34,042 bases of DNA, taken from positions 1-34,042 of the forward strand of contig JAPOTI010000135.1 of the NCBI GenBank assembly GCA_026709265.1, read 5' to 3'. Of the stretch, positions 14,862-23,795 are shown one piece after another. Position 1 is the stretch's first letter; every line of letters begins with the position of its first letter. A program made the translations under genes and the position numbers. The notes under the pieces were generated by a model. The model had not been told where the DNA came from. It made no database searches and saw only the letters and a program-made list of their open reading frames with translations. This stretch comes from Paracoccaceae bacterium. GTDB taxonomy: Bacteria; Pseudomonadota; Alphaproteobacteria; Rhodobacterales; Rhodobacteraceae.

Positions 14862-16421
14862 GTGGTCACACCCATCGCTCATCCTTCAGAGCGCCAACCC
14901 CTTTCGCGTGGCTTTTTCACGGTTGGAGTATGGACCCTTATCAGCCGCGTCCTCGGATTCGCCCGTGATGTCGTGTTTGCGGCTTTGCTTGGATCAGGGC
15001 CTGTCGCCGAGGCATTCCTGATTGCCTTCAGTCTGCCAAACATGTTTCGGCGAATCTTTGCGGAAGGTGCCTTCAACGCTGCCTTTGTCCCCCTTTATTC
15101 AAAGAAGCTCGCCTCCGGCGGCGCGCACGGCTTTGCCAATGATGCCTTCTCGGGCCTCATTGCAATACTCATCCTTCTCACCGTTATCGCACAATTGGCG
15201 ATGCCCGTGTTGGTCGTTGCCATGGCGAGCGGATTTCTTGGTGATGGCAGGTTTGACCTGACGGTCCTTCTGGGCCGAATCGTCTTTCCCTATATCCTGT
15301 TTATTTCTCTTGCAGCGCTGCTGTCGGGCATGCTGAACGCGGCGAATCGTTTTGCTGCGAGCGCCGCGGCTCCCGTGTTGTTGAACGCATTCTTTATCGT
15401 CGCGCTATTCGCCGCCGACGCGTTTGGCCTCGATGCCGGTCTCACCTTGGCATGGACATCACTCGCCGCCGGACTTGCCCAGCTTCTGCTGGTCTGGATT
15501 GCATTGCATCGCGCCGGTTATTCCCTCAAATTGAGGTGGCCGCGTCTGTCTCCCGAGATGCGCCGCCTTGCCATCGTGGCGGCTCCGGCCGCTCTTGCGG
15601 GAGGTGTCGTTCAGATCAATCTGTTGATCGGAAGACAGGTCGCAAGCATGTTTGAGGGCGCGGTCGCATGGCTGAGCTATGCAGATCGGCTCTACCAGCT
15701 CCCTTTGGGCGTCGTGGGCATCGCCATTGGCGTAGTGCTGCTTCCCGAGCTTTCACGTCGCTTTGCCAGCGAGGATGGTACGGGCGCCCGGGAAGCTCTC
15801 AGCCGCTCGGCGGAGGCGGCGCTGGCCTTGTCGGTGCCAGCTGCCGGAGCACTGGCCGTCATTCCCCTGCCAATGATACAAGTCCTTTTTGAGCGGGGCG
15901 AGTTCAACCAAACAGACTCTGTCGCCACTGCCGCCGCACTCACTCTCTATGCCGCAGGTCTCCCGGCATTTGTCCTGCAGAAGGTTGTACAAACGCAGTT
16001 TTTTGCACGGCACGATACACGGACCCCATTTGTTTGTGCATTGATCGCCATGTTGATCAATGCCGCTATTGCGGGCGGGTTGGCAAAGAGTCTTGGATAC
16101 CTGTCAGCCGCCCTTGGTGCCACATGTGCGGGATGGGGCCTATTGATCCTGTTGTTGTTGCAGACAAACCGCCTTGGGCGAACTGCACGGTTTGATCGCC
16201 GTTGCCTGAATACGGTTCCGAAAATCATTGCAGCAACCATCGTCATGTGCCTTGCTCTTCATTTGGCCACGTCCTGGAGTTACCCAATCGTTGCCGAATC
16301 GGCGTGGCGCTACGCCTGGCTTGCCGCCATCGTCATGGCGGGCACTGTGATTTACGGGACCGTTCTCTATCTGACGGGCGCGCTGCGACGGTCAGATATT
16401 CATCGACTCATCAAACGATAG
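14862..16421 (+). CDS. murJ: Lipid II flippase MurJ
   Basis: The 519-residue polytopic inner-membrane protein of the MviN/MurJ (MOP) family moves lipid II across the cytoplasmic membrane for peptidoglycan synthesis. The N-terminal signature is complete: TLISRVLGFARDVVFAALLG, AEAFLIAFSLPNMFRRIFAE and GAFNAAFVPLYS. Later come YADRLYQLPLGVVGIAIG and MIQVLFERGEFN. About 14 membrane segments fit the family. The start is GTG 14862, with no strong ribosome site; no better in-frame start exists before the conserved region. It follows the LpoA-like gene by 45 bases, so both genes serve cell-wall synthesis and may be co-transcribed. It converges on the rhomboid-like gene with an 11-base gap. Confidence 0.94.
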   Translation: MVTPIAHPSERQPLSRGFFTVGVWTLISRVLGFARDVVFAALLGSGPVAEAFLIAFSLPNMFRRIFAEGAFNAAFVPLYSKKLASGGAHGFANDAFSGLIAILILLTVIAQLAMPVLVVAMASGFLGDGRFDLTVLLGRIVFPYILFISLAALLSGMLNAANRFAASAAAPVLLNAFFIVALFAADAFGLDAGLTLAWTSLAAGLAQLLLVWIALHRAGYSLKLRWPRLSPEMRRLAIVAAPAALAGGVVQINLLIGRQVASMFEGAVAWLSYADRLYQLPLGVVGIAIGVVLLPELSRRFASEDGTGAREALSRSAEAALALSVPAAGALAVIPLPMIQVLFERGEFNQTDSVATAAALTLYAAGLPAFVLQKVVQTQFFARHDTRTPFVCALIAMLINAAIAGGLAKSLGYLSAALGATCAGWGLLILLLLQTNRLGRTARFDRRCLNTVPKIIAATIVMCLALHLATSWSYPIVAESAWRYAWLAAIVMAGTVIYGTVLYLTGALRRSDIHRLIKR

Positions 16422-16432
16422 TCGACAGCGTC

Positions 16433-17143
16433 TCAATCGCGAAACAGACGGCTCAGACCTGTCCGGGTGGCACGTAAGCCACCGCGTACCACCAGATTCG
16501 CAAGCATCAGGCCAACGGCAAAACCGGTTGCATTTGCAGCCCAATAACCGGCAGGTCCGAAAATGACATCAGAGACGATCGTCAATCCAACAAGAAGAAA
16601 CGGAAGAGCAATCATGGCAGGGCTTGCGCCCGCAACGCCCCTGCCATGCGCAATCAGCAGCAAACCGGCCAGCAGGCCAAACATTCCCAGAATTCCGGGC
16701 GAAGAACCAACCAGAAAGACAGCTGAGCTGGGCAGCAGGGAATAAGCGAGTCCGCCGACGATGGCGCTGATGAAAAATGTCAGCAAACACAGCCAATTGC
16801 CAGCCAGGCGGCTCAGTAAACTGCCGATGCAAAGGATCAGCACCGTACTGAAGACAGCAGAGGTGAGATTCGCATGAAAAAAGACATATGAGATGAGTGT
16901 GAATGGTGAACTGCCAATCAGACTGAGCGAATCAGAAAAGAGGGAGGCCATCTCCAGTCGAAAGCGGAAATCCAATGGATCGAAAGCAAATGTCTGGAAA
17001 ACGTCCATCCGGCTGATGCCGGTTGATTGCACGAGAAACGGCAGTTCAAGCAGCGTGAGAAACACTTCGACGCAGCCCACAGCCGTCGCCAGCAGAACAG
17101 CAGACAGCGATACCGGGCCAAATACGCGATTGTGCAGTTCCAT
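16433..17143 (-). CDS. Rhomboid-family membrane protein, apparently catalytically dead
   Basis: The 236-residue protein has about six or seven membrane segments in a rhomboid-like layout. The segment FTLISYVFFH90AN corresponds to the strand and helix that carry the first conserved histidine. The active-site loop reads G146-S-S148-P-G150 where active proteases have GASGA. The helix that should provide the catalytic histidine (A-H-x-x-G-F) reads A203-N204-A-T-G-F here. So the histidine is replaced by asparagine and the loop glycine by proline. It is probably a non-proteolytic rhomboid relative. It lies downstream of the Mo-hydroxylase/MoaD operon on the same strand, 57 bases after the MoaD stop; a functional link is not evident. 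Confidence 0.7.
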   Translation of the reverse strand: MELHNRVFGPVSLSAVLLATAVGCVEVFLTLLELPFLVQSTGISRMDVFQTFAFDPLDFRFRLEMASLFSDSLSLIGSSPFTLISYVFFHANLTSAVFSTVLILCIGSLLSRLAGNWLCLLTFFISAIVGGLAYSLLPSSAVFLVGSSPGILGMFGLLAGLLLIAHGRGVAGASPAMIALPFLLVGLTIVSDVIFGPAGYWAANATGFAVGLMLANLVVRGGLRATRTGLSRLFRD

Positions 17144-17200
17144 TCACCTCAAATGAATCACGATGTCGATGGCAAAAGAACAACGATACAGCATGCGGGT

Positions 17201-17446
17201 TCAACCGCCCTTGATACGCTGAAGCAATACCACTTCACTGTCGTGGGCCACTGGCTCGTTTCGCCCGGAAGCAATAATCGTGCCATCAACCGACACTGAA
17301 ACACCGCGTTCAATATGCGGCTTGAGCGCGGGATGAAGGTGAATCAAACCTGACAGAATGCCGCCAACCGTGTCGGCATCAACTTCAACGCTGGTCTTGT
17401 CATCGGCAAATCGTCTCAGACTTGACCATAACACGACGTCAACCAA
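17201..17446 (-). CDS. MoaD/ThiS-family sulfur carrier protein
   Basis: The 81-residue protein has the ubiquitin-like MoaD pattern and ends in Gly-Gly (LLQRIKGG), the terminus that is adenylated by a MoeB/ThiF enzyme and thiocarboxylated. A VDGTIIASG segment and a late hydrophobic strand (SEVVLLQ) match MoaD. It overlaps the Mo-hydroxylase large subunit by eight bases and is the last gene of that operon, so its likely role is sulfur delivery for the molybdopterin cofactor of the upstream enzyme. No MoaE (large synthase subunit) is nearby; the general set must be elsewhere. The possible activating enzyme is encoded at 6997-7986. Confidence 0.8.
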   Translation of the reverse strand: MVDVVLWSSLRRFADDKTSVEVDADTVGGILSGLIHLHPALKPHIERGVSVSVDGTIIASGRNEPVAHDSEVVLLQRIKGG

Positions 17447-19688
17447 GCTCTTTCTCCTGGATTGCCTTCAACAGGCGTGGCGGAGACATCGGCAAATGGG
17501 TCATGCGGACATCCGCGGCATTGGAAACGGCATTTGCGATCGCTGCCAGTGGTGGACAAATCGACGTCTCTCCGACGCCTCTCACCCCATAGGGATGTCC
17601 TGGATTGGGAACTTCAACGATCACCGTGTCGATAAAGGGCAAGTCGGAAGCCACGGGCATTCGGTAATCCAGAAATCCGGCATTCTGGAGGCAACCATCA
17701 TCACCGTAAACATATTCTTCGTTGAGTGCCCAGCCGATCCCTTGCACTGCACCACCTTGATACTGACCTTCAACATAGGAAGGGTGGATGGCCTTTCCGG
17801 CATCCTGAACGACCGTATATCTGACGACTTTGGCCGCACCGGTCTCCCGATCAACCTCCGCATCAACGATATGTGTCGCAAAGCTGACTCCGGCACCGTT
17901 TGGCGTGATCTCAAAATGTCCGGCGATGGGGCCACCGGTTTCCCCCATATCAGCGGCAATCGCGGCGAGGCTGAGTGGCTCGAATTCCCCGGCATTCGGC
18001 CCGGCAGGGCGCGCATGCCCGTCCTCCCAAACCACGGCCTCTTCGTCGATTTCCCAACGCGCTGCCGCCCGTGCACATAACTTCCTGATCGTATCTTGTG
18101 CCGCCCGGATGGTGGCGAGTCCCGAAGCATAAGTCACCCTGCTGCCGTGAGAAATATCGTTGTAACCAAGGCTCCCGGTATCGGCGATTGTCGTACGAAC
18201 ATTTTCATAGGGAATACCCAATTCCTCAGCCGCCATCTGACACATCGAGGCGCGCGAACCACCAATATCCGGCGTGCCGACTGAGAGAGACACGGTGCCA
18301 TCATAAGAAAGAGCCAATGAAACCGAAGTTTCACCCGAATGGTTGAACCAGAATCCACAGGACACACCGCGCCCCTGCCCCGGCTTCAATTCGGCCATAT
18401 AATGGGGATGTGCCTTCGCCTGTTCGAGGGTCTCAATCAATCCGATTCGCTGAAAGCGCGGGCCAAAGGCCGCCCGCGCGCCCTCCTTGACGGCATTCCG
18501 CAGCCTCACTTCAATCGGATCCAACTTGAGGCGATTGCAAAGCTCATCGATGACGCTTTCAACCGCGAATGCACCCATCGGCGACCCCGGTGCCCGATAG
18601 GCGGCCTGTTTGGGTCGATTGCAGAGGATATCCCAGCCCCGTGAGCGGACATGTTCAAGATCGTAAGGAGCAAACGCGCACATCGCCGCAAATTCCATGG
18701 GCGCATTGGGAAATGCACCTCCCTGGAGCCGGAATTCTCCTTCGGCGGCCGTGATATCACCATTCTTGCGCATCCCGATCTTGACATTCATTGATGCGGA
18801 AGATGTCGGGCCCGTCGCGCGGAACACTTCGCTGCGCGACATGACAATCTTCACCGGACGATTGGCCTTTCGTGAAAGAGCCAAAGCCACAGGTTCAATG
18901 AAAACTGTTGTCTTCCCGCCAAATCCACCACCGATCTCCGACGGTGTCACGCGCAATTGACTGGCATCAATTCCCACGAGTTTGGCGCAAATGCGGGCGG
19001 CGGCAAAATGACCCTGCGTACAACACCAGAGCTCCCCTTTGCCGTCCGGGCCCAATTGCGCCAGACAGGCATGTGGCTCAATATAGCCTTGATGCGTTGC
19101 CTCGGTGACAAATGATCTTTCAATGACAAGATCCGCTTCAGCAAAACCCTTTTCCACATCTCCATGGCCGTTTTCATGATACCGTACGATATTCGGATGC
19201 AGACCTTCGGGTACGCTTTCATCAGCAGCACCTTCACGGATCACCGGAGCGCCGGGACGTATAGCTTCGTCGACATCTGTCACGAAAGGCAACTTCTCAT
19301 AAGTCACATCAATCAGTTTCAGTGCATCCCGTGCTGACAGGGCAGACGTCGCCGCAACCGCAGCGATGGCATGACCATCATACAATGCGCGCTCACCCGC
19401 CATGATATTCTCCAGGACGTTCCAGTCTTCGCCCTCCAGGTTACCGGCAAAATCGGCACGGGTGACGACCGCCTTGACGGCAGGTTCAGCAATGGCTCTG
19501 GAGACATCAATTGACAGGATACGGGCGTGCGGATGCGGCGAGCGCAAAATCGCCCCATGCAGCATGCCTGATGCCGTGACATCGGCTCCAAACTTCGCAC
19601 GTCCGGTGACCTTGTCAATACCGTCCGGGCGTATCGGACGAGTTCCAACAACCCGGAATTCTTTTGTTCGAAGATCATCCAATGCCAT
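17439..19688 (-). CDS. Xanthine dehydrogenase family, molybdopterin-binding large subunit
   Basis: The 749-residue catalytic subunit carries the Mo-pyranopterin cofactor. It has the N-terminal hammerhead domain (DKVTGRAKFGADV, ILRSPHPHARI), the Mo-cofactor loop G253-GGFGGK259, the substrate-channel motif A363-YRAPGSP, and near the C terminus GVGE707T, where the glutamate is the base conserved in this family. It is not a form I CO dehydrogenase, which has AYRCSFR at the channel. The substrate (aldehyde, purine, aromatic acyl-CoA or other heterocycle) cannot be deduced. The order on the minus strand is FAD subunit, 2Fe-2S subunit, this gene, MoaD, all overlapping or a few bases apart. No XdhC/CoxD-type maturation gene is in the window. 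Confidence 0.92.
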   Translation of the reverse strand: MALDDLRTKEFRVVGTRPIRPDGIDKVTGRAKFGADVTASGMLHGAILRSPHPHARILSIDVSRAIAEPAVKAVVTRADFAGNLEGEDWNVLENIMAGERALYDGHAIAAVAATSALSARDALKLIDVTYEKLPFVTDVDEAIRPGAPVIREGAADESVPEGLHPNIVRYHENGHGDVEKGFAEADLVIERSFVTEATHQGYIEPHACLAQLGPDGKGELWCCTQGHFAAARICAKLVGIDASQLRVTPSEIGGGFGGKTTVFIEPVALALSRKANRPVKIVMSRSEVFRATGPTSSASMNVKIGMRKNGDITAAEGEFRLQGGAFPNAPMEFAAMCAFAPYDLEHVRSRGWDILCNRPKQAAYRAPGSPMGAFAVESVIDELCNRLKLDPIEVRLRNAVKEGARAAFGPRFQRIGLIETLEQAKAHPHYMAELKPGQGRGVSCGFWFNHSGETSVSLALSYDGTVSLSVGTPDIGGSRASMCQMAAEELGIPYENVRTTIADTGSLGYNDISHGSRVTYASGLATIRAAQDTIRKLCARAAARWEIDEEAVVWEDGHARPAGPNAGEFEPLSLAAIAADMGETGGPIAGHFEITPNGAGVSFATHIVDAEVDRETGAAKVVRYTVVQDAGKAIHPSYVEGQYQGGAVQGIGWALNEEYVYGDDGCLQNAGFLDYRMPVASDLPFIDTVIVEVPNPGHPYGVRGVGETSICPPLAAIANAVSNAADVRMTHLPMSPPRLLKAIQEKELG

Positions 19689-19690
19689 CT

Positions 19691-20161
19691 TTATGTGCTC
19701 CTCATTTCAATTGCCGCATCGGCCACAGCATGCACGATTTTATCATACCCTGTGCAACGGCACAGGTTTCCAGCAAGCCAGTAGCGGATTTCGCTCTCGG
19801 TCGGATCAGGGACTCGTTCCAGCAGGGCCTTCGCCGCCACCAGGATACCCGGTGTACAGACTCCGCATTGCAAAGCTGCATGCTCGAGGAACTTTCTCTG
19901 CAAGGGATGCAGGTCTTCGCCAGCGGCCATTCCCTCAACTGTCTCGATTTCCCTGTCCTGCCCTTCCGCAGCAAGCACCAAACATGAGCAGACAACATTT
20001 CCGTCAAGAAGTATTGAGCATGCACCGCAATCGCCGGTCCCGCATCCCTCCTTCGCCCCCGTGAGATTCAAACGATCACGCAGCGCGTCAAGCATCGTCT
20101 CGCGTGGATCACAAAGAAACTCGGTCGGGTCACCATTGACCTTCATTTTCACGTGAATCAT
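19691..20161 (-). CDS. Xanthine dehydrogenase family, [2Fe-2S] small subunit
   Basis: The 156-residue electron-transfer subunit binds two [2Fe-2S] clusters. The plant-ferredoxin-like cluster uses C40-x4-C45-x2-C48 and C60; the second uses C99-x2-C102 and C134-x-C136 (the LCRCTGY motif). Spacing and length match CoxS/HcrC-type subunits. It passes electrons from the Mo site to FAD. It begins within the last four bases of the FAD-subunit gene (ATGA) and ends two bases before the large subunit, so the three are made in stoichiometric amounts. Confidence 0.94.
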   Translation of the reverse strand: MIHVKMKVNGDPTEFLCDPRETMLDALRDRLNLTGAKEGCGTGDCGACSILLDGNVVCSCLVLAAEGQDREIETVEGMAAGEDLHPLQRKFLEHAALQCGVCTPGILVAAKALLERVPDPTESEIRYWLAGNLCRCTGYDKIVHAVADAAIEMRST

Positions 20162-21027
20162 GCGCTCTCTCTTTCTTGTGCACGACGATATGCCAGAATG
20201 GCCGCCCGCCGTGCGAGAACCCCGGCGATATCCGTTCGAAATGCAACAGTTCCCCGCTTGTCATCTATCGGTCGGCACGCCGCGCGACACGCCGCGGCGA
20301 GATCGTTCAGCGCGGTCTCGTCAAGACAGGTTCCACAAATCGCCGTGGCCGCATCCGGGACCAGCAGCACGGTGGGCGCAACCGCACCCAAAGAAACGCG
20401 TGCAGTGCACACCTGACTGTCCTTAACGGTCAGGTTCACAGCACAACCAGCGACCGCAATATCCATCTCGGTTCGTGGAATGAAGCGGAGATAGGCGTCG
20501 GCACTCCCGGCAACGCGGGCCGGCAGATCAATTGAAGTGACGATCTCACCTTTTTTGAGGTTGGTCTGGCCGGGAGCCATCAGGATGTCTGCCACTTCAG
20601 CCGTGCGCAAACCATCAACACCGGCAATCGACACCGTTGCACCGGCGGCAACCATGGCCGGGATGCCATCAGCCGCTGGGGACGCATTGCACAGATTGCC
20701 AACAAGGCTCGCCCGACTTTGGATTTGTGTCGATCCAATCAATTCCATGGCTTCCACGATACCTGGCCAATCATCACGCAAGCCTTCGATTGTTCCCAAT
20801 ATACGTCCCGGAACAGCAGCCCCTATTGTCCATGCCCCCTCTGGACTGCGGGTCACGTCAAGCATTCCAGGAATTTGTTTGATATCGATAACGAGATCAG
20901 GCTCGAACAGTCCGGATCTCAACTGGACCAGCACATCGGTACCGCCGGCGAGAAAACGAACCTGACCATCGGTTTCGTGCGCTAACGCCAAGGCATTGTC
21001 CAATGTCGCCGGAGCGGCATATTCCAT
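20158..21027 (-). CDS. Xanthine dehydrogenase family, FAD-binding medium subunit
   Basis: The 289-residue subunit has the CoxM/HcrB fold: FAD contacts LAGGTDVLVQLRSG near residue 28 and the second block SRASLVGNLCNASPAAD near residue 105, then the C-terminal domain with RTEMDIAVAGCAV. Family members with an extra [4Fe-4S] insertion (4-hydroxybenzoyl-CoA reductase) are longer, and no such insertion is seen, so that enzyme is unlikely. It is the first gene of the operon; GGAGG lies eight bases before the ATG and a candidate promoter is at 21089-21117. Confidence 0.93.
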   Translation of the reverse strand: MEYAAPATLDNALALAHETDGQVRFLAGGTDVLVQLRSGLFEPDLVIDIKQIPGMLDVTRSPEGAWTIGAAVPGRILGTIEGLRDDWPGIVEAMELIGSTQIQSRASLVGNLCNASPAADGIPAMVAAGATVSIAGVDGLRTAEVADILMAPGQTNLKKGEIVTSIDLPARVAGSADAYLRFIPRTEMDIAVAGCAVNLTVKDSQVCTARVSLGAVAPTVLLVPDAATAICGTCLDETALNDLAAACRAACRPIDDKRGTVAFRTDIAGVLARRAAILAYRRAQERESA

Positions 21028-21088
21028 AATGTTGATCCTCCTGCGACTCGAATCCGACCGCCTGTCTGCATCAGTGAAAACTTCTCAT

Positions 21089-21117
21089 AATCTAGCTGAA
21101 AATGGCTAAAATGTGAA
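21089..21117 (-). promoter_or_regulatory. Candidate sigma-70 promoter for the Mo-hydroxylase operon
   Basis: Read on the minus strand, TTCACA (21117-21112) and TAGATT (21094-21089) are separated by 17 bases. The -35 matches at five of six positions and the -10 at four. The start of transcription would be near 21082, giving a leader of about 55 bases before the ATG at 21027. Confidence 0.4.
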
Positions 21118-21477
21118 CTGCCAAATGTGATTTCCTTGCATTCTGGCGGAGACAATACGCGTAAAACCGGTGTGGACGGTCGCAGATGTCGGGTTGGCGA
21201 TGGGAGCTGAAAAAATCCTCTCAGCCGATATCGATGCAGGCCGTGTCCGACGTTCCGGCCAGCACCAAGATGACCCTGACCCATCACGGATTGATCAAGA
21301 CAACCAGTATCTGTTTCCCCATGCACAAGCGGTGTCCGCGATCCATGTTGCCTCTTCTATTTCGTGCATCGCAATATGTAAACTTGACCATTTTTCTTTC
21401 ATCATGGTCTTGCGCCGTCGATACTGTACTGACTAAGTGATCGCGAAACCGCCGAAGACATTTGTGAAGAACCGATC
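21118..21477. other. Intergenic region between divergent operons
   Basis: No credible gene in this 360-base stretch. It separates the leftward Mo-hydroxylase operon from the rightward M24 gene and must hold the latter's promoter, but I see no well-matched -10/-35 pair for it. TTGACC at about 21384 is a possible -35 without a good -10. Confidence 0.35.
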
Positions 21478-22623
21478 ATGAGACATTTTTCCGATCAGGA
21501 ATTTACTGAGCGACGCGCTGGCCTGATGCAGGAACTTGAACGGAGGGAACTGGACGGCCTCCTCTGCTTTGCTCAGGAGAGCATGTATTGGCTCACGGGC
21601 TACGATACGTTCGGATTCTGTTTTTTCCAATGTCTGGTTGTGAGCAAACAACATCTTGTCCTTATCACCCGCTCGGCGGACCGCCTGCAGGCGAATCTGA
21701 CTTCCAATGTGAAGGATGTCGTCATCTGGGTGGATGATGAAATGGCCGATCCGGCTGCTGACCTCGCTGAACTTTTGCACCAGCGCGGATTTTCTGGCAA
21801 AAATCTTGGAATCGAACTCGACACGCATGGCCTGACCGCTGCCAACTATCTTCGTGTCCACCGTGCACTGGATGCCCATTTCAACCTGGTTGATGCTTCC
21901 GACCTCGTATCGAGACTGCGCCTCGTCAAGTCCGCGCAGGAATTGAACTATGTCCGCAAAGCCGCTGCCCTCGCCGACAATGCGCTTGATGCGGCTCTCA
22001 TGGAAATCAGGCCCGGTGCTGACGAGGGCAGAATACTGGGGGCAATGCAGGCATCGATATTCACCGGTGGCGGTGATTATCCGGCCAACGAATTCATCAT
22101 CGGCTCCGGCGCGCAAGCGCTTCTCGTGCGCTATGCGTCCGGAACCCGGAAGCTGTGCGCGAATGACCAATTGACGCTCGAATGGGCGGGAGTCTTCAGG
22201 CATTACCATGCAGCGATGATGCGCACGGTGATTGTCGGCACCCCGGCACCGCAACATCTGCGCATGCATGAAGCAGCGATTGAGGCATTGTTGCGCTGTG
22301 AAGCCATGCTCATTCCGGGAAACAGTATGGAATCAGTGTTCAAGACACATGCCGCAACACTCGACAATGCTGGTCTCGGATCATACCGCCTGAATGCTTG
22401 CGGCTATTCGCTTGGCGCCCGGTTTTCACCCAGCTGGATGGAACAGGAAATGTTCCGCAAAGGAGCAACGACGATTTTGCAACCTGGCATGGTCATGTTT
22501 ATCCATATCATTCTTGCCGACGACGAAACAGGGCTCGCAATGACGACAGGGCGAACATCGATTGTCACCGCAGCAGGTGGCGAGATTCTATCGGGACATG
22601 GACTCGAACTGCTGTGTGTATGA
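21478..22623 (+). CDS. M24-family hydrolase, ectoine hydrolase (DoeA)/creatinase-like
   Basis: The 381-residue pita-bread-fold protein has a creatinase N-terminal domain (about 1-150, with SMYWLTGYDTFGF) and an M24 catalytic domain. The metal ligands of true aminopeptidases are not conserved: the usual first Asp position reads LTLEWAG, the next HYHAAMMRT, the GHGIG histidine motif becomes CGYSLGARFSPSW, and the MVFTIEP glutamate position becomes MVMFIHI. This pattern fits metal-independent relatives such as creatinase and ectoine hydrolase DoeA, the latter closest in my judgement, which opens the ectoine ring to N-acetyl-diaminobutyrate. The companion gene doeB is not here, so ectoine use is unproven. 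Many databases would label it Xaa-Pro aminopeptidase. Confidence 0.75.
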   Translation: MRHFSDQEFTERRAGLMQELERRELDGLLCFAQESMYWLTGYDTFGFCFFQCLVVSKQHLVLITRSADRLQANLTSNVKDVVIWVDDEMADPAADLAELLHQRGFSGKNLGIELDTHGLTAANYLRVHRALDAHFNLVDASDLVSRLRLVKSAQELNYVRKAAALADNALDAALMEIRPGADEGRILGAMQASIFTGGGDYPANEFIIGSGAQALLVRYASGTRKLCANDQLTLEWAGVFRHYHAAMMRTVIVGTPAPQHLRMHEAAIEALLRCEAMLIPGNSMESVFKTHAATLDNAGLGSYRLNACGYSLGARFSPSWMEQEMFRKGATTILQPGMVMFIHIILADDETGLAMTTGRTSIVTAAGGEILSGHGLELLCV

Positions 22624-22671
22624 CTGACAGATCCACGAAAATTTCCTTCATGAAATGAACGAAAGAAACTC

Positions 22672-23616
22672 ATGACAGAAATACGCCACACACGGTTGTT
22701 GATTGTTGGATCCGGTCCAACGGGATACACGGCCGCGATTTACGCTGCCCGCGCCATGCTCAATCCCTTGCTCATTCAAGGCATTCAACCAGGCGGGCAA
22801 CTGACCATCACCACCGATGTCGAAAACTGGCCAGGAGACATTAATGTTCAAGGGCCGGATCTCATGCAACGTATGGAAGCGCATGCCGTGAGTACCGGTG
22901 CTGAAATTCTCAATGATCATGTGCAGTCCATTCACCTTGCGGAGAAACCATTCAGGATCACCCTCGACAGCGACGCCCTTCTGACCTGTGATGCGCTGAT
23001 TCTTGCAACGGGTGCCCAGGCCCGCTGGCTGGGACTCGATTCCGAGGACAAATTCAAGGGTCATGGTGTCTCAGCCTGCGCAACCTGTGACGGGTTTTTC
23101 TATCGCGATCAGGATGTCGCCGTCATTGGTGGCGGCAACACGGCCGTTGAGGAAGCCCTGTTTCTCACGAACTTTGCCAGGAAGGTTACTCTTATTCATC
23201 GCCGCGACAGTCTACGCGCCGAAAAGACTCTCCAGAAACGGCTCTTCAATCACGAAAAGATCCATGTCCTTTGGGACCATGTCGTCGATGACGTGCTGGG
23301 CAGCGACAACCCGCGCATTGTCTCGGGACTGAGGCTGCGTCATGCCCGGAATGGTGCAGAGTCCAAGTTGGATTGCAAGGGGGTATTTGTTGCAATTGGT
23401 CACACACCGGCATCGGAGCTTGTCGCCAGTCAACTGCAAACACGCGCCGGCGGCTATGTCATAACCAAGCCGGAATCGACAGAAACATCGATCGACGGTG
23501 TCTTTGCGGCAGGAGATCTCGTTGACAGTGTCTATCGTCAGGCCGTCACGTCAGCGGGAATGGGTTGCATGGCGGCACTCGATGCCGAACGTTATCTGTC
23601 TCATCGGCACGGCTGA
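22672..23616 (+). CDS. trxB: Thioredoxin reductase
   Basis: The 314-residue flavoenzyme reduces thioredoxin with NADPH. The FAD motif is GSGPTGYTAAIYAARA (from about 13), the redox disulfide is C136-A-T-C139, the NADPH motif is GGGNTAVEEA, the arginine-rich HRRDSLRAEK segment supports NADPH use, and the second FAD motif is GVFAAGDLVD. Length is normal. It starts 48 bases after the M24 gene on the same strand; co-transcription is possible but no functional link is evident. No thioredoxin gene is nearby. Confidence 0.93.
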   Translation: MTEIRHTRLLIVGSGPTGYTAAIYAARAMLNPLLIQGIQPGGQLTITTDVENWPGDINVQGPDLMQRMEAHAVSTGAEILNDHVQSIHLAEKPFRITLDSDALLTCDALILATGAQARWLGLDSEDKFKGHGVSACATCDGFFYRDQDVAVIGGGNTAVEEALFLTNFARKVTLIHRRDSLRAEKTLQKRLFNHEKIHVLWDHVVDDVLGSDNPRIVSGLRLRHARNGAESKLDCKGVFVAIGHTPASELVASQLQTRAGGYVITKPESTETSIDGVFAAGDLVDSVYRQAVTSAGMGCMAALDAERYLSHRHG

Positions 23617-23682
23617 GATTTATGCCCGAAACTGGGTGAAAGCAGGAGAAAGATGGCATATCCAGACGGCAATAATCAACAT

Positions 23683-23699
23683 CATGACACCGTGTCATG
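23683..23699. repeat. 17-base perfect palindrome
   Basis: CATGACAC-C-GTGTCATG has 8-base arms and a single central base. A one-base centre cannot form a good RNA hairpin, so a dimeric DNA-binding protein is the more natural reader. It lies 67 bases after the trxB stop; no gene start is close. Confidence 0.45.
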
Positions 23700-23795
23700 G
23701 CCCAACAGAAATGCGCCATCTGCAGAGGGTGGACGTGATGATGTCCGGACTGCGCAAGGTTTTTCGGAAGATTCCAGACCCGATGGCCAGCCGTG

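Noticed and set aside
20982-21326. Minus-strand frame upstream of the FAD-subunit gene
   Set aside because: No homology-like pattern; the GGAGG-preceded ATG at 21027 is the true gene start, and the frame covers the likely promoter.
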